Shown: piece by piece, positions 18,379 through 27,080 of the stretch
How the letters are laid out: each line of letters begins with the position of its first letter
Position numbering within the stretch: the first letter of the stretch is position 1
Source of the DNA: Bacteroidota bacterium
GTDB taxonomy: Bacteria; Bacteroidota; Bacteroidia; Sphingobacteriales; Sphingobacteriaceae
Direction of reading: 5' to 3'
Length of the DNA stretch: 64,000 nucleotides
Assembly: GCA_013287375.1 (NCBI GenBank)
Contig: JABDDX010000003.1
Span: 1 to 64,000 of the forward strand
Notes under the pieces: generated by a model
The model's database searches: none
Seen by the model: only the letters and a program-made list of their open reading frames with translations
What the model was told of the DNA's origin: nothing
Program-made: the position numbers and the translations under genes

Positions 18379-19025
18379 TTTTTAAGAATTGGTTTTAACC
18401 ATTTATTCACTTGCTTAGCCTTATCAAATATCATGATATGCGAACCATCTTTTACAATAGTCGCGTCCCTGATATTTTTCACCGGGAATACACGATCCTT
18501 GTCGCCATGTATATGGTACACATTTGGCGGTATGGTCAAATTATCCCATTTCAACACAGCTCCCATCGCCCATTTCATGAATTCTGGAGAATTTTTGGAA
18601 AGCATATCATTAAAAAGCCAGGCATCACTATCCTTTAAATGCTCAAACAGGGGCTTTATCAAAAAGCCAAGTTTATTTAACATTCTGCCAGGTAAAAGTT
18701 TATAAATCGGTAATGCTCTAAACACCGAAAAATAACCCGGAGCTTCCTTAACTGTTTTGATGCTAGAAATAAGTATAGCCTTTTTGAGGTTAACTTTCTT
18801 GGCAATTTCGATCGCAAGCATACCTCCTAATGAAGTACCAACCGCAATAGAATTTGGTCTTATATCATATTGATAGATAATCTTTTGTGAATATGTTTCT
18901 AAAGTATCTGTTTCATGTGGTTCTATCCAGTCAACCGGTACTACTTCATCATCTTCAGGTATATCAACATTGTTATAAAGTCGTGTATCAGCCCCCAGGC
19001 CAGAAATCAGAAAGACTTTGCTCAT
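18375..19025 (-). CDS. Alpha/beta hydrolase, small
   Basis: A 216-residue alpha/beta hydrolase with the nucleophile elbow VGTSLGGMLAIE, a C-terminal acid in HGDKDRVFP and the base His in VKDGSHIMIFDKA. No lid domain or signal peptide is visible, so it is probably a cytoplasmic esterase or thioesterase of unknown substrate. It overlaps both neighbours by four bases, fixing it in the operon. Confidence 0.8.
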   Translation of the reverse strand: MSKVFLISGLGADTRLYNNVDIPEDDEVVPVDWIEPHETDTLETYSQKIIYQYDIRPNSIAVGTSLGGMLAIEIAKKVNLKKAILISSIKTVKEAPGYFSVFRALPIYKLLPGRMLNKLGFLIKPLFEHLKDSDAWLFNDMLSKNSPEFMKWAMGAVLKWDNLTIPPNVYHIHGDKDRVFPVKNIRDATIVKDGSHIMIFDKAKQVNKWLKPILKK

Positions 19026-19501
19026 GCCAAGTTAACCAGCTTAACCAATTGCTCCAGGAAGGTTTTGTCAATCTCATCAAAGTACGCCAAATGCTCGCTG
19101 TCCACATCCAAAACCCCCGCGACCTCACCATTATGAAACAGCGGCACCACTATTTCGGATCGCGACAATGAACTACAAGCAATATGCCCCGGAAATTCAT
19201 CCACATCAGCCACTATAAGCGTACCTGCTTGCTCCCATGCCGCTCCGCATACTCCTTTACCCTTTTTGATGCGCGTGCAGGCTACAGACCCTTGAAATGG
19301 CCCCAAAACCAACTCGTCATTTTTTACTATGTAAAAACCAACCCAAAACCAGTTAAACTGTTCTTTTAGCGCAGCGCTGATATTTGCAAGGTTGGCAATT
19401 AAATTTTCCTCCCCGCTTATCAAGGCCTCTATTTGAGGGATTAATGATTGATACTGGGTCGCTTTATCTGTTGTTTGTATAATGGTTAAATCCTCTGCCA
19501 T
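19022..19501 (-). CDS. msrC: Free methionine-(R)-sulfoxide reductase (GAF-domain fRMsr)
   Basis: The protein has 159 residues from MAEDLTIIQT. The single GAF domain contains Cys75 (VACTRI), Cys85 (GVCGAAW) and Cys109 (GHIACSS). Their spacing of 10 and 24 residues is that of the three redox cysteines of E. coli fRMsr. It reduces free Met-R-sulfoxide with thioredoxin. The start is set at 19501, because a TATTTTTG box lies exactly four bases upstream; the frame open to 19543 would include that promoter. First gene of the five-gene minus-strand operon. Confidence 0.88.
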   Translation of the reverse strand: MAEDLTIIQTTDKATQYQSLIPQIEALISGEENLIANLANISAALKEQFNWFWVGFYIVKNDELVLGPFQGSVACTRIKKGKGVCGAAWEQAGTLIVADVDEFPGHIACSSLSRSEIVVPLFHNGEVAGVLDVDSEHLAYFDEIDKTFLEQLVKLVNLA

Positions 19502-19505
19502 GGTG

Positions 19506-19513
19506 CAAAAATA
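19506..19513 (-). promoter_or_regulatory. -7 promoter box TATTTTTG, four bases before the fRMsr ATG
   Basis: Read on the minus strand, TATTTTTG-cacc-ATG repeats the architecture seen at 6842 and 54834. It supports a start codon at 19501 and a leaderless or near-leaderless transcript for the repair/sulfoxide operon. Confidence 0.55.
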
Positions 19514-19573
19514 AGTATGAACTATTACATTTAAATAAGACAAATATCATATTTAATGTTTTAATTAGTCGCG

Positions 19574-20272
19574 ATGATTGTTAGTCTTACTATAGTTCGC
19601 TACCGTAATTCCTTAATACCTTTTGCTTTATTGGCTATGGCTATACATCGCTTACCTTTAATGCTCAATAGGAAATGCAGTTTTTGGAAATTGCTGGGTA
19701 GCGGCCGTAACGGTACTTTTGATTTGCAACCCGATTGGCAACAATGGGGCTTGTTAGCTGTATGGGACAATCAGGAAGCATTTAATGAATTTTACGATAA
19801 ATCATTCATAAATGGCTGGTGGAAGACATTCGCTACTGAAAAATGGACAATATTATGCGAACCATTGCAAAGTCATGGCAAATGGGATAATAAAGAACCC
19901 TTTGGCAAGCCTGATGCTAAAGTAATTAACGGCCCGATAGCGGTGCTAACGCGTGCTACCATTAGGCTCAACAAACTAAAAGGCTTTTGGAGTAATGTTG
20001 ATAGCGTGGCTAATATTATGGCGGATGCACCGGGATTCATCACTTCTCTTGGTATTGGCGAAGCACCCATATATCGACAGGCAACATTTTCTATATGGAA
20101 AAGTATTGAAGATGTAAAAGCCTTTGCTTACACATCAAAAGAACATGCAGCAGTGATCAAAAAAACAAGAAACGAAAATTGGTATAGTGAAGAACTTTTC
20201 GCAAGATTTAAAATTGTGGATAGCCTTGGCTCAATAAATGGTAAAAATCCCCTAAGGGGAATAGAATTATAA
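19574..20272 (+). CDS. Spheroidene monooxygenase-like (CrtA-family) protein
   Basis: A 232-residue protein. It matches the CrtA pattern: FWKLLGSGRNGTFDLQPDW, LLAVWDNQEAFNEF, GPIAVLTRATIRLNKLKGFW, SLGIGEAPIYRQATFSIW and FAYTSKEHAAVIKKTR. Classical CrtA inserts oxygen into the carotenoids spheroidene and spirilloxanthin. No carotenoid gene is visible within the window, so the substrate may differ. It lies three bases before a small unknown gene and is divergent from the fRMsr operon. Confidence 0.78.
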   Translation: MIVSLTIVRYRNSLIPFALLAMAIHRLPLMLNRKCSFWKLLGSGRNGTFDLQPDWQQWGLLAVWDNQEAFNEFYDKSFINGWWKTFATEKWTILCEPLQSHGKWDNKEPFGKPDAKVINGPIAVLTRATIRLNKLKGFWSNVDSVANIMADAPGFITSLGIGEAPIYRQATFSIWKSIEDVKAFAYTSKEHAAVIKKTRNENWYSEELFARFKIVDSLGSINGKNPLRGIEL

Positions 20273-20275
20273 ATT

Positions 20276-20524
20276 ATGAGAATTATTGCAGAATTACCCC
20301 ATCCGGACTTTAAGATTTCGATACTTAATATGAACCAAAAGTTTATTATTAAAATTGAGAAGGGGAGCATTGAGCAGAGTTACAAAATACCAGAGATGGA
20401 TTTAACTGATGGTGTAAACAGTGTATTTGAAATACTTGATGAAACCTTTTTGAAAACCGTATCGCTTCGTTTTGAAGAGATGAAGAAAGATTTTAAAGAA
20501 ACATACTTTAGGTATAACTACTAG
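20276..20524 (+). CDS. Small conserved-looking hypothetical protein
   Basis: An 82-residue protein starting MRIIAELPHPDF, three bases after the CrtA-like stop, so probably co-transcribed. It is mixed alpha/beta with no signal, membrane segment or cysteines. I do not recognise a family. The tight spacing and normal codon use argue that it is real. Confidence 0.6.
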   Translation: MRIIAELPHPDFKISILNMNQKFIIKIEKGSIEQSYKIPEMDLTDGVNSVFEILDETFLKTVSLRFEEMKKDFKETYFRYNY

Positions 20525-20817
20525 ATGATATAAGTTTCATAACTAACTGTATAAAAACAATTTAAATGTGTAAACAGAATTTAATTTGGCAACCATAAAA
20601 CCATCGCTTTATCAAATTTAACCATTGGTAAATATATTCCTAAAAGGTTTACAATATTTGTTTCAACAAACCTATAAATCTAACTGATTTTCTTTACTTT
20701 ATAATACATAAAAAATTATATTTGGTTAACTTATAGAACATATTTTAGGCATTTTTTAATTATTAAACAGCAATTAACTTAAAAAAACACTATTTTTAAG
20801 AGGTAAACACTACACTA
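20525..20817. other. AT-rich intergenic stretch, no gene seen
   Basis: About 290 bases of very AT-rich sequence lie between two small plus-strand genes. I found no ORF of note, no tRNA and no strong hairpin. It may hold the promoter of the 20818 gene, but no convincing TTTG/TAnnTTTG pair was seen. Confidence 0.5.
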
Positions 20818-21030
20818 ATGATTAGCAGCAAACAGTTTTACAATTTACATACCACCCAGGGTATGAAATTGATCAACATCAGAAACATTGCATGTATTGA
20901 AGAAGTAAATACATATCCTCAAATTACCATGAATGTAAAACGTGCGGATGGGAATTACATTGAATTTATAACCAGCGATGTGTATGATAAATTAGTAGAA
21001 AGTATTTTGAAAATGGACGCTGAATTGTAG
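20818..21030 (+). CDS. Small hypothetical protein
   Basis: A 70-residue protein whose core (MKLINIRNIACIEEV, then TMNVKRADGNYIEF) is a beta-rich pattern faintly like FlbD/LytTR-type small regulators ('I..I..IE....T.....G....'). That resemblance is weak and I assign no function. It stands alone after an AT-rich leader and converges on the PP-loop gene seven bases away. Confidence 0.5.
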   Translation: MISSKQFYNLHTTQGMKLINIRNIACIEEVNTYPQITMNVKRADGNYIEFITSDVYDKLVESILKMDAEL

Positions 21031-21036
21031 AGCTTT

Positions 21037-21762
21037 TTAAATAGGAAGTAAATCACAATACCAAAATCCAGATTTTTTAACCCGGTCACTCCCCGCACAA
21101 TCATCACCCGCTTTTTGGGGCGCTTTATATTCTTTAAATATCTTTTCGCCTGTTTTATAATTTATTTCCTCTTTGAATATTGGGCCTTTAAAGGCATAGG
21201 TATGGAATTCTCCATTTTCACCGCATACATCCACATTTGCAGGCAAATTATTTATAAGCTGTTTTGTTATCTCCTGCCCTGCCAGTTCCCCCAATTCTTC
21301 CTGAGTGCAGGCTATAACTGTACCAAATCCCAAATGCAAAAACTCATCAATTAATTCGTGAGTATCTCGTTTCCATAAGGGATAAATCCCTTTCATATTT
21401 ACTTCAGCTAGTCGGGCATCCCTGTAATTCCGTAAATCCTCCAGAAAAATATCGCCAAATATAGAATGCGTAATCCCTTCCCCGCTTAGTCGATTTAAAT
21501 GCTCTCGCATTACATCATTATATTCTGTCATACCCGGCATTTCAGGCAAGCGAATTTGATATAAGGGAATTCCAATACTTTCTGCCTGCTTGATTAATAG
21601 TTCCGTCCTTACACCATGCATCGAAATTCTATCCACGGCATCATTTATGGTGGTTACAAGATATTTGATATCCAATTCAGAATTCTTCAGGCAATGATAC
21701 AATGCCAAAGCACTATCCTTACCACCACTCCAATTAAATATACATTTGATTTTATCAGGCAT
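21037..21762 (-). CDS. PP-loop ATP pyrophosphatase, diphthine-ammonia-ligase (Dph6)-like
   Basis: A 241-residue adenine-nucleotide alpha hydrolase with the N-terminal PP-loop NWSGGKDSALALYHCL and the family blocks ISMHGVRTELLIKQAE, GDIFLEDLRNYRD and CGENGEFHTYAFKGPIF. Eukaryotic and archaeal Dph6 amidates diphthine on EF2. Bacteria lack diphthamide, so this member must adenylate something else. It lies five bases after the sirtuin stop in the same direction and close to a cobalamin-riboswitch cluster. Confidence 0.82.
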   Translation of the reverse strand: MPDKIKCIFNWSGGKDSALALYHCLKNSELDIKYLVTTINDAVDRISMHGVRTELLIKQAESIGIPLYQIRLPEMPGMTEYNDVMREHLNRLSGEGITHSIFGDIFLEDLRNYRDARLAEVNMKGIYPLWKRDTHELIDEFLHLGFGTVIACTQEELGELAGQEITKQLINNLPANVDVCGENGEFHTYAFKGPIFKEEINYKTGEKIFKEYKAPQKAGDDCAGSDRVKKSGFWYCDLLPI

Positions 21763-21767
21763 TGTTA

Positions 21768-22463
21768 TTATTTAATACTATTCGACATTAACTCTTCTAC
21801 CAGATCGGGGATGCCAATACTGGCTTTAGCCTGTATCTCAACCACATTAGTTAACCTGCGTACCTCAGGGATATTAGGATCAACAATATACTTTTTAATG
21901 CCGGGCCTTACATAATGAACAAGCCCAGCAGCCGGATAAACTGCTAATGAGGTACCTGTCAAAATAAATAACTTTGCGCCAGCGCAAATCTTAGCGGCTT
22001 GTTCTATCATCGGCACATCCTCGCCAAACCAAACAACGTGCGCCCTTAACGGCGATCCCAATTCACAAACCTCGTCCATTCTTAATTCCCACCCCTCAAT
22101 CGGGTAAGTTAATTCAGAGTTGATGCTGGATTGTGACCGGGTAATAATACCATGTAAATGCACAACATTAGTTGATCCTGCCCTTTCGTGCAGATCATCT
22201 ATATTTTGCGTAATAATAGTTACATTAAATCGCTCTTCTAACTTTGCTAAAGCATAATGGGCCGCATTGGGTTGCGCCGCTAACACATCCTTTCGACGCG
22301 TATTGTAGAAATCCTGAACCAACTGCGGATTGCGTTGCCAGGCTTGCGGTGTGGCCACGTCTTCAATATTATAACCCTCCCATAAGCCATCACTATCTCT
22401 AAACGTTTTTAAGCCGCTCTCAGCGCTTATTCCCGCACCAGTTAACACAACTATCCTTTTCAT
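21768..22463 (-). CDS. cobB: Sir2-family NAD-dependent deacylase without zinc cysteines
   Basis: The 231-residue sirtuin core shows VLTGAGISAESGLKTFR, TQNIDDLHERAG and the catalytic His104 in VHLHG. Tyr53 and Arg56 (FYNTRR) match the Y-x-x-R pair that lets SIRT5/CobB enzymes accept succinyl- or malonyl-lysine. The small domain that normally holds four zinc cysteines has a single Cys (EVCELGS), so the zinc site is absent. It hydrolyses NAD while deacylating lysines in the cytoplasm. Same transcription unit as the PP-loop gene. Confidence 0.87.
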   Translation of the reverse strand: MKRIVVLTGAGISAESGLKTFRDSDGLWEGYNIEDVATPQAWQRNPQLVQDFYNTRRKDVLAAQPNAAHYALAKLEERFNVTIITQNIDDLHERAGSTNVVHLHGIITRSQSSINSELTYPIEGWELRMDEVCELGSPLRAHVVWFGEDVPMIEQAAKICAGAKLFILTGTSLAVYPAAGLVHYVRPGIKKYIVDPNIPEVRRLTNVVEIQAKASIGIPDLVEELMSNSIK

Positions 22464-22501
22464 TATTTCAGTACTATATAATTAAAAATCTACCCATAAA
22501 A

Positions 22502-22528
22502 AAAGCGATGTGAATCTCACATCGCTTT
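22502..22528 (-). terminator. Rho-independent terminator after the small membrane protein gene
   Basis: Perfect 12-bp arms aaagcgatgtga / tcacatcgcttt surround a three-base loop. On the minus strand the stem is followed by a run of T. It lies 20 bases after the 22548-23120 gene and separates it from the sirtuin unit. Confidence 0.88.
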
Positions 22529-22547
22529 AATCAAAAAAGTATTTAAA

Positions 22548-23120
22548 TTAAACAGCGAGTTGTTTTTTACTGCGGAGTATAGTGTATTTGTTTTGAGCGA
22601 ATTCAAAGCCCCCAAACAGCACCGCGCAATAAAATACATCTGCAAGTAGCATATTTTTTTCAAACGGTATAGCCGCAACAAGTGATTGTCCATATCCCGA
22701 CAAGTTATGCGCATACAAAGTACCATATATCCATGGCAGATCAATAATTAACCAATGCACACAAACCGATACAAGTGAGGCGATAGCCACATTAGTTACA
22801 TTTACCTTTTTAATTAGCGTACCAATAAATACCATAAGCGCAAAAGTTAAATAAACCCACGCCGAACCACTATACCAGAATACTAATTTCGAGGTATATA
22901 AATAGTTAATGCCAATATCGCTTATAAACAAAGCCAATAACACTACTAAATAAGCTTTCCACTTATCGGTAAAATAAGCACCGCCGAATAAGGCAACTGC
23001 ACCAACCGGCGTAAAATTACTTAAGGTTTTATATTCATAACTTACAAACCGCAAAGCAATTGCAGCCAGTATCATTAAAACGAGTACAATATTACGTGTG
23101 TTTATTTTTTGTGTTGACAT
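22548..23120 (-). CDS. DUF6580-like small integral membrane protein, putative transporter
   Basis: A 190-residue protein with five or six membrane helices. The block NFTPVGAVALFGGAYF after the first helix and 'LFISDIGIN' after the second are typical of the DUF6580 putative transport family. The size and compactness resemble the substrate-binding S components of ECF vitamin transporters (inference). It is the last gene in the minus-strand series btuB, M57 protease, this, which begins at a cobalamin riboswitch, so a vitamin uptake role is plausible. Confidence 0.7.
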   Translation of the reverse strand: MSTQKINTRNIVLVLMILAAIALRFVSYEYKTLSNFTPVGAVALFGGAYFTDKWKAYLVVLLALFISDIGINYLYTSKLVFWYSGSAWVYLTFALMVFIGTLIKKVNVTNVAIASLVSVCVHWLIIDLPWIYGTLYAHNLSGYGQSLVAAIPFEKNMLLADVFYCAVLFGGFEFAQNKYTILRSKKQLAV

Positions 23121-23173
23121 GATCTGATTTATGCAGTAAAATTACTCATTATCCGTTTAAATAAAAAACGCTA

Positions 23174-24682
23174 TTATGAATGTTTAAAAATATTAAATAT
23201 CTGATTGGAGCCGTCGCTGCCATAAATGTAAATTTGGTCAGGTCTTGATCCGGGAACAGACCCTACGGTACCTTGTACTGTTGTACCTGTACCCATATAC
23301 ACTACACTTATTGGAATATTAGGTGCAGTATAAGTTAAATAATACCAATGATAGGTAACTCCGGAATTCGGATTTTGCATAGTAAGATTTACTGTAGAAT
23401 TGATTGCGAATTTCCCATTTACGTCTTGTTCGCCTGTCGCCGCCACAATTGTTCTTGCACTACCTGTATATGATGGCAAAGGCAGTATAATTGTGTTACT
23501 ATAGGAAGTATTTGGCCCAACGGTTACAACTCTCCGAATGTTTACTGTTTCGCCAAAAGGCAACAATGATAAACTATGTGAAATGCTGGTATTACTTACT
23601 TGATCGAAGTCATTAGTAGATTGTGCAGCTGTAGTAGCACCTGGAGTTCCAGGCCCTGTTATGAATGTAAATGCAGGGTCGAGGTTTGCATGTAAAATTT
23701 GCCAAGTATAACTTACAGTACCACTGCCACCACCTGATATAGTACCACCTGTTATATTTTTTGCGTCAACGTAGCTTGGTGTACCTTGTAATGCAATAAC
23801 ATTACCACTAATAACACAGGTGTACGGGAATAAATAATTCAATGCAATAATATCGTTTGCATTGAATGTGCGGTTTATGCCTGCGTTACAGGCCAGCATC
23901 CATGAACCTGCATCAGGGCCGGATGGTGTTCCCGGTATTTGCACTGCGCCGACTGTTGATGCTCCCTCATTGACAGCAGAGCCACCGCAGCTAAATGAAC
24001 GGTCGGCATAGTCTGTGTGGCGCATACCAATACAATGCCCTATTTCATGCTGAATAACAGAGGCTGTGAATAATATATTAGTTGGATTTGTCCCATAATA
24101 GTATGTATTTAATTGAATAGAATTATACGGAACGCCATTAGTCGGAAAACCGGAATACCCCTCCGTTGTAGTTGTATTATCATAATATCCGGTAACAGTG
24201 ATATCAGCTGTGCCCGATGTAATTCGCTGAAAACGTACGGATAGATTCAAAGCATTGTATCTGGCTATAGCTGTATCAATTGCAACTAAATAATTTGCAC
24301 CTAAATTATTGGCAATTATATTATAAAATGTTGGCGTACAAGGTGTACTTGAACCCGTCACCGGATTAGTTACGCGGTATTGTTCAGCGGCTTTCGGGCG
24401 ATTACCGGGAGTTGTTTCCGTAGCGACAATTGTTTTAGGTTGTGTATTGCCCGAATTTAAAAATGCATCGGTCAATACAATATCTCCTTCAACTAAATAT
24501 CCTTCTTTTACTTTAACTACACCATCTGTGCTGAAACCTGCGGCTTGAATTTTACCAATAATATTAGATGAAACGGTATTAGTTGCTGTGTTTTTAGAGT
24601 TTTGTTTTTGGCAACTTGCGAAGAGCAAAAAAGAAAAGCTGGCTACCAGCATTACTTTTGTAATTGGTTTTTTTAAGTACAT
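23174..24682 (-). CDS. M57-like zinc metalloprotease lipoprotein
   Basis: A 502-residue protein with a lipoprotein signal ending LLFASCQKQ. The central HEIGHCIGMRH motif near residue 212 is the dual-action HEIGH metallopeptidase signature, with a third His ligand. The remainder (about residues 290-500) is beta-rich and Ig-like, probably a surface module. It is probably displayed on the outer membrane. It is 53 bases before the DUF6580 gene and about 190 after btuB; whether the cobalamin riboswitch also governs it is unknown. Confidence 0.82.
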   Translation of the reverse strand: MYLKKPITKVMLVASFSFLLFASCQKQNSKNTATNTVSSNIIGKIQAAGFSTDGVVKVKEGYLVEGDIVLTDAFLNSGNTQPKTIVATETTPGNRPKAAEQYRVTNPVTGSSTPCTPTFYNIIANNLGANYLVAIDTAIARYNALNLSVRFQRITSGTADITVTGYYDNTTTTEGYSGFPTNGVPYNSIQLNTYYYGTNPTNILFTASVIQHEIGHCIGMRHTDYADRSFSCGGSAVNEGASTVGAVQIPGTPSGPDAGSWMLACNAGINRTFNANDIIALNYLFPYTCVISGNVIALQGTPSYVDAKNITGGTISGGGSGTVSYTWQILHANLDPAFTFITGPGTPGATTAAQSTNDFDQVSNTSISHSLSLLPFGETVNIRRVVTVGPNTSYSNTIILPLPSYTGSARTIVAATGEQDVNGKFAINSTVNLTMQNPNSGVTYHWYYLTYTAPNIPISVVYMGTGTTVQGTVGSVPGSRPDQIYIYGSDGSNQIFNIFKHS

Positions 24683-24735
24683 GATAAGTTTATTAGGTTA
24701 TAAAAAAATGAATTCTTGTTTTCTTATTGCCTTAG

Positions 24736-24778
24736 ATGTAGTTGTAACGCCACAAATAATGCGGCACTACAACTACAT
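24736..24778. repeat. Intergenic inverted repeat (11-bp arms)
   Basis: Arms atgtagttgta (24736-24746) and tacaactacat (24768-24778) are exact reverse complements with a 21-base loop that itself contains a cgcc/ggc pairing. No T-run follows on either strand, so it is not a textbook terminator. It lies between btuB and the M57 gene and could be an operator or a processing structure. Confidence 0.6.
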
Positions 24779-24875
24779 ATAAAAACAATATAAATGGACT
24801 TATCCTTGATAATTCCACTTGATAATTGTGATTGTTAGGTTTTTGAAATAGGATTATTTATATACTAAATTGTCG

Positions 24876-26789
24876 TTAATTAATTAGGTATTTAATGCCG
24901 GCCATAAAATTAAATCCGCGTGTATTGTAACCATACCAATCTGTGTATTTAGCATCAAAAATGTTTTTCAGGTCGGCAAAAAGATTAATATTCTTGTTCA
25001 ACCCATACTGTACATGAGCGTCAACCAGATTATAGTGTTTTAAGTCAACCAATGTTGTTGGAGAAGTACCGAAATTTTCATCCTCACGGCTACCTGTATA
25101 CTTATAATTCAAACCTGCTGAAAGGTTCGTTATAAATTCATAATAAACGCTTGCGCAGTAGGTATTTTTAGGTCTGCGATAAAGATTATCAGTTTCAACA
25201 CCATTTGCATCTGTTTGTATACCTGTAACATAAGCTGCATAGGCTGACGCAGTAAGTTTATGTGAATTATATTTTAATTCGCTTTCAAAACCTTTATCTT
25301 TTTGAAGATCACCATTCTCATAAATTCCATAAGGAGAAGCTGACTCTTCTTCAAAATAAATCACATGTTTAGTATTGTATTTATAAAATGCAGTATTAAA
25401 AGAAAGGGTATTTTTGATCAACTCCCAATCAAAACCCGCTTCATATGAAGTAGTGGTTTCCGGGTGCAAACCAATGTTTCCATATGGTGAGAATTGCTGA
25501 TACAATGTAGGTGCTTTATATGCCGAAGATATTGTACCAAACACTTTAAACTGATCAGCTAATAAAATTGATGGATTGATGGTATAGGTAAAATTACTAC
25601 CATATTTATCATCATAATTATACCTTCCAACTAATTCCATATGGAAGATACCTTCTTTAAGAAATAATGAAGTATATCCGCTGAGAATACTGTTATGGGC
25701 ATGAATGCTATTTATTGTATCATATGTACTATATTGATTGGTGTTATAATGTTTAAAATCAGCACCGCTTGTTATATCAACGTATTTGCATAATGCATAA
25801 TTAAAAACAGCTTCTGCATTGGTGATTTTCCCTAAGTTACTTTCAAAAGAAGGATATGCAGATCCCGCATCGTTAAATTTATTCCAAACATCATTTTGGC
25901 TAATATTAATGTTTAACGCGCCTTTATCCAGCAATAATTTACCACCTAAGCCTGCAAACAAAAAAGTATTTTGATAAGTATAATTTTCATCGTCAGTAAA
26001 TGCTCCCGCTGGCAAATTGCCCGTATTATAAGTGGTTTGTAAATTCCCGTTTAATATAAATCTTTGGGATAGCTGTTGGTTTATATTAACACTTGCAGCA
26101 CGCTGATGAAAGCCATCTTTTTTAAAGTTGCCTTTGCCTGTAGTATCAGTAGCCGCAGCAAACCCTTTTGAATCTGTGTTTGATACATTTATGGCGATGC
26201 CTGTATTATTCACTTTTCCATTTAAGCCAGCCGATTCCGTAAATGTGTCATAAGTACCCCCACTAAGTTGAACATTAGCTTTAAGCCCGTTTTGTTTAGG
26301 ATGTTTCGTAATGATATTAATTACGCCTGCTACCGCATCAGAACCGTATAATGTTGATCCGCTACCTTTCAGTATCTCAATATGATCGATAATATCCATT
26401 GGGATAGCATTCAAATCATAGCTACCATCAATACCAGACGAATTATTTACCGGAAACCCATCAATAAGAATTAAGGTATTTCCAGTTGATGAACCACGCA
26501 GATATAAGGACGAGCTTATTCCTGGAGCATTTTCAGCTCCTGAGAAAGTTATCCCCGGCACAGTATTTAATAATTCCGGCAGTGTTTTTCCTTGTGCATG
26601 ATTGATCTGTTCAGCAGTAATTACTTCAACTACCCTACCAATGTCAGCTAATTTTCTGGGCGACCGAGTGGCCGTGACTACAACATTGTTGAGAACCCTG
26701 GCTGTATCCTGGGCTTGTACCGCCGTGTTAAGCAATACCGATTGAGCAAGCCCGAGGCCTGCGGCAATAACTAAGTAAGTTTTTTTCAT
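24876..26789 (-). CDS. btuB: TonB-dependent outer membrane receptor, BtuB-like (cobalamin/cobinamide)
   Basis: A 637-residue protein with a signal peptide (ending NTAVQAQ), a TonB box-like NNVVVTATRS and the plug domain (LPELLNTVPGITF, LYLRGSSTGNTLILIDGFPV (split), IEILKGSGSTLYGSDAVAGVINI (split)). A barrel follows, ending with an aromatic-rich strand. The size is that of BtuB rather than SusC. The cobalamin riboswitch upstream supports vitamin B12 or corrinoid uptake across the outer membrane, energised by TonB. Confidence 0.9.
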   Translation of the reverse strand: MKKTYLVIAAGLGLAQSVLLNTAVQAQDTARVLNNVVVTATRSPRKLADIGRVVEVITAEQINHAQGKTLPELLNTVPGITFSGAENAPGISSSLYLRGSSTGNTLILIDGFPVNNSSGIDGSYDLNAIPMDIIDHIEILKGSGSTLYGSDAVAGVINIITKHPKQNGLKANVQLSGGTYDTFTESAGLNGKVNNTGIAINVSNTDSKGFAAATDTTGKGNFKKDGFHQRAASVNINQQLSQRFILNGNLQTTYNTGNLPAGAFTDDENYTYQNTFLFAGLGGKLLLDKGALNINISQNDVWNKFNDAGSAYPSFESNLGKITNAEAVFNYALCKYVDITSGADFKHYNTNQYSTYDTINSIHAHNSILSGYTSLFLKEGIFHMELVGRYNYDDKYGSNFTYTINPSILLADQFKVFGTISSAYKAPTLYQQFSPYGNIGLHPETTTSYEAGFDWELIKNTLSFNTAFYKYNTKHVIYFEEESASPYGIYENGDLQKDKGFESELKYNSHKLTASAYAAYVTGIQTDANGVETDNLYRRPKNTYCASVYYEFITNLSAGLNYKYTGSREDENFGTSPTTLVDLKHYNLVDAHVQYGLNKNINLFADLKNIFDAKYTDWYGYNTRGFNFMAGIKYLIN

Positions 26790-26901
26790 ATGTATGGGTT
26801 AAATACACGGCTTACAGACAGAGAATTTTTGAAAATGAAAACGCGTAACAAGGGTCATCACATCCAAGCTTCAATCCCCGAAAGCTGTGAATAATTTATA
26901 A

Positions 26902-27056
26902 TGCCTTGGCAGGTCTTCTGACTTACTCCCCTCCGTCCGGTCTTCCCTACCCAATACCGGGTAAGTGACCAATTGAATGAACGTTGGTTATAGAGCTTAC
27001 AGCTGCGGGACAGTTATGGATTTACACCATATTCCCTTTTAATTCTTTATAATAAA
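26902..27056 (-). promoter_or_regulatory. Cobalamin riboswitch
   Basis: The minus-strand leader of btuB holds the conserved cobalamin elements in order: gggaatatggtgtaaatcc, then ctgtcccgcagctgtaa, and at the 3' side gtcagaagacctgcca, the B12 box. Adenosylcobalamin binding should shut off receptor synthesis. It ends about 110 bases before the btuB start. Confidence 0.92.
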
Positions 27057-27080
27057 TTTATAAAGAAACCTAAAGCGATG

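Noticed and set aside
22507-22523. TGTGA/TCACA pairing within the hairpin at 22502-22528
   Set aside because: It is explained by the 12-bp terminator stem with a T-run; spacing also differs from the operators.
24736-24778. Inverted repeat considered as the btuB terminator
   Set aside because: No T-run follows on the minus strand; kept only as an inverted repeat.
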